From Paludibacteraceae bacterium (lineage in GTDB: Bacteria > Bacteroidota > Bacteroidia > Bacteroidales > Paludibacteraceae): a stretch of DNA of 45,672 bases. Positions 42,847-45,672 of the stretch are shown here, one piece after another. The notes below the pieces were generated by a model. The model had not been told where the DNA came from. It did not search any database and saw only the letters and a list, made by a program, of their open reading frames with translations. The position numbers and the translations under genes are program-made. The DNA lies in assembly GCA_017938155.1 (NCBI GenBank), contig JAGBCD010000024.1, positions 1 through 45,672 on the forward strand. Direction: 5' to 3'. How positions within the stretch are numbered: the stretch's first letter is position 1; every line of letters starts with the position of its first letter.

Positions 42847-43899
42847 ATGAGACATTTGATTGACCCAACCGATTTAACTACTGCCGAAGTGGATGTGATC
42901 ATTAATCGAGCATTGGACATCATCAACAACAAAGAAATGTATGCCGAGGCATGCCATGGCAAGAAACTCGCCACACTATTCTACGAACCAAGCACCCGCA
43001 CACGTCTCAGTTTTACGGCGGCAATGATGGAACTTGGTGGCAATGTATTGGGTTTCTCCGATGCCAAAAGTAGTAGTGTAAGCAAAGGTGAAACAGTGGC
43101 TGACACTGTGCGTGTAGTAAGCTCGTTTGCGGATATCATTGCCATGCGTCATTATAAAGAAGGTGCACCACGTGTGGCATCTGAATTTAGTCGCATACCT
43201 ATTATCAATGCAGGCGATGGAGGACACTCCCATCCAACACAGACATTGACCGATTTGCTCACTATTCGTCGCGAACTTGGGCATTTTGACCATCTAACAG
43301 TAGGTCTTTGTGGCGACCTTAAGTACGGTCGTACTGTCCACTCGCTCATCAAAGCGATGAAGCGTTATGAGGGTGTACACTTTGTACTCATATCTCCAAA
43401 TGAACTTCGTTTGCCCGACTATATGAAGCATGAATTGGGTGACAACTATAGCGAATACTCTACAATAGAAGAAGCAATGCCTCTTCTCGACGTTTTGTAC
43501 ATGACACGCGTACAACAAGAGCGCTTTGATGATAAAACTGAGTACGAGCGTCTCAAAGATGCATTCATCCTTGATACCGAGAAAATGGCGTTGGGTAAAG
43601 ACTCAATGATTGTCCTACACCCTCTACCACGTGTAAACGAGATCACCGTGGACGTGGACAAAGACCCGCGCGCCGCCTATTTCCGCCAAGTAGAGAATGG
43701 TAAGTATGTGCGTATGGCGCTTATCTATACCCTACTCTCTTGGAAAGATGAAGAGATGCCGCATAAAGGTGAGGAGCATACCACAGATATTCTATGCTCC
43801 AACGACCGTTGCATCGTTACCACCGAACCAGTAGAGCGTAAAGCATACACCGACGCCGAAGGCGTACTCCGCTGCCACTACTGCGACCACGCACTTTGA
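42847..43899 (+). CDS. pyrB: Aspartate carbamoyltransferase with a PyrI-like zinc domain at its C-terminus
   Basis: PyrB joins carbamoyl phosphate and aspartate. Residues 1-300 have all catalytic motifs: [32 protein letters not shown], and [10 protein letters not shown] usual chain ends near 305-310, but this one is 350 residues. The last 47 residues contain C317-x4-C322-x20-C343-x2-C346, within [13 protein letters not shown] and RCHYCD. This closely matches the zinc domain of the regulatory chain PyrI (CxxxxC...CxxC, with CIxxxEPV). The PyrI nucleotide-binding domain is absent, and no pyrI follows. Inference: a fused structural zinc domain without CTP/ATP control. The stop codon is inside a repeat shared with pyrE. 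Confidence 0.93.
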   Translation: MRHLIDPTDLTTAEVDVIINRALDIINNKEMYAEACHGKKLATLFYEPSTRTRLSFTAAMMELGGNVLGFSDAKSSSVSKGETVADTVRVVSSFADIIAMRHYKEGAPRVASEFSRIPIINAGDGGHSHPTQTLTDLLTIRRELGHFDHLTVGLCGDLKYGRTVHSLIKAMKRYEGVHFVLISPNELRLPDYMKHELGDNYSEYSTIEEAMPLLDVLYMTRVQQERFDDKTEYERLKDAFILDTEKMALGKDSMIVLHPLPRVNEITVDVDKDPRAAYFRQVENGKYVRMALIYTLLSWKDEEMPHKGEEHTTDILCSNDRCIVTTEPVERKAYTDAEGVLRCHYCDHAL

Positions 43900-43917
43900 G
43901 TGCCGGAGGCACGAAAA
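43894..43917. repeat. 24-bp hairpin repeat over the pyrB stop codon (copy 2)
   Basis: Identical over 24 bases to the sequence at the pyrE stop. The TGA stop is at 43897-43899, followed by GTGCC/GGCAC. Past the shared core, both spacers also share AAACCA(A/G)TAACGT further down, at about 39779 and 43942. Confidence 0.85.
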
Positions 43918-43950
43918 AGTGGCTCGCATACAGCGTAGCGAAACCAGTAA

Positions 43951-45441
<1,491 letters not shown>

Positions 45442-45450
45442 ATGCCGGCG

Positions 45451-45500
45451 TTTGAACAATGTTGAACAACCTTGAACAATATTGAACAATATTGAACTTT
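45451..45500 (+). repeat. 10-bp tandem repeats before guaA
   Basis: Five units of 10 bases follow one another: TTTGAACAAT, GTTGAACAAC, CTTGAACAAT, ATTGAACAAT and ATTGAACTTT. They end 16 bases before the guaA ATG. A short CCGG-containing stretch at 45441 resembles the start of the pyrE/pyrB repeat. Confidence 0.85.
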
Positions 45501-45516
45501 TAAAAAAAAAGAATAT

Positions 45517-45672
45517 ATGCAAAAAATCATCATTCTTGATCTTGGTTCGCACACTACCCAACTTATTGGACGTCGCGTGCGCGAATTAGATACTTTCTGC
45601 GAGGTTTTACCTTACAACAAGTATCCCGAAGATGACAAAGAAGTCATCGGTCTTATCCTTTCTGGAGATAAA
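45517..45672 (+). CDS. guaA: GMP synthase, N-terminal part (cut by the window edge)
   Basis: The first 52 residues of GuaA's glutamine amidotransferase domain are seen. They start [34 protein letters not shown] and reach GLILSG at the edge. The full enzyme aminates XMP to GMP. Most family members have FGSQ where this one has LGSH, and SG(G/S)P where the last codons here read SGDK. The gene continues beyond 45672. Its place after guaB supports the identification. Confidence 0.85.
   Translation, partial: MQKIIILDLGSHTTQLIGRRVRELDTFCEVLPYNKYPEDDKEVIGLILSGDK

Overview
The window looks like the chromosome of a Bacteroidetes bacterium, most likely Bacteroidales. The evidence is AT-rich DNA, seven promoters of the Bacteroidetes type (TTG, 20 bases, TAnnTTTG), a PorD-family type IX secretion accessory protein, a DUF4831 protein, a DUF5723/TSP3/OmpA outer-membrane protein, a type III glutamine synthetase and weak Shine-Dalgarno signals. 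I see no rRNA, tRNA, prophage, intact insertion sequence or CRISPR array. Nearly all of the window is housekeeping DNA.

Bases 1-15183 (+ strand) hold a tightly packed run of 12 genes behind one clear promoter. They are a hemerythrin/LuxR-type regulator, a short TilS, AroE, a DUF4831 protein, PorD, RecN, RarA, HemW, a class A PBP, a TPR protein, a TraB/GumN-like protein and WecB. Gaps are short and several genes overlap. A second promoter (15220-15250) precedes an unknown lipoprotein, the OmpA-family protein, YebC, RsmG and an MBL-fold hydrolase, closed by a strong terminator shared with convergent luxS (- strand).

Bases 22073-22515 are a gene-free, AT-rich spacer holding the luxS promoter, a 14-bp palindrome and a possible small inverted-repeat element. 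Then come a META-domain lipoprotein and a second operon (lysS, gpsA, pgi, nagZ-like GH3, WYL regulator) behind its own promoter. Bases 29711-30078 are a repeat- and hairpin-rich spacer. On the - strand follow a NAGPA-like secreted protein translationally coupled to glnN, then an M23 peptidase and an MBL-fold protein.

Bases 35276 to the end hold de novo nucleotide synthesis on the + strand: pyrC, pyrK, pyrD, pyrF, pyrE, a large secreted amidase/golvesin-type protein, pyrB, guaB and the start of guaA. Together these give most of UMP synthesis (carAB and pyrI are absent here) and the IMP-to-GMP branch. From about 36.8 kb the DNA is visibly more GC-rich, and the spacers carry short palindromes and 9- or 10-bp tandem repeats.

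The most notable single observation is that pyrB carries a C-terminal extension with the four-cysteine zinc motif normally found in the separate regulatory chain PyrI, without PyrI's nucleotide-binding domain. Other points of interest are the hemerythrin/LuxR fusion, a TraB-like protein that seems to have lost both motif histidines, a 24-bp hairpin repeat overlapping the stop codons of both pyrE and pyrB, and identical 20-base spacing in all seven clear promoters. I do not see a convincing wholly new multi-gene system.
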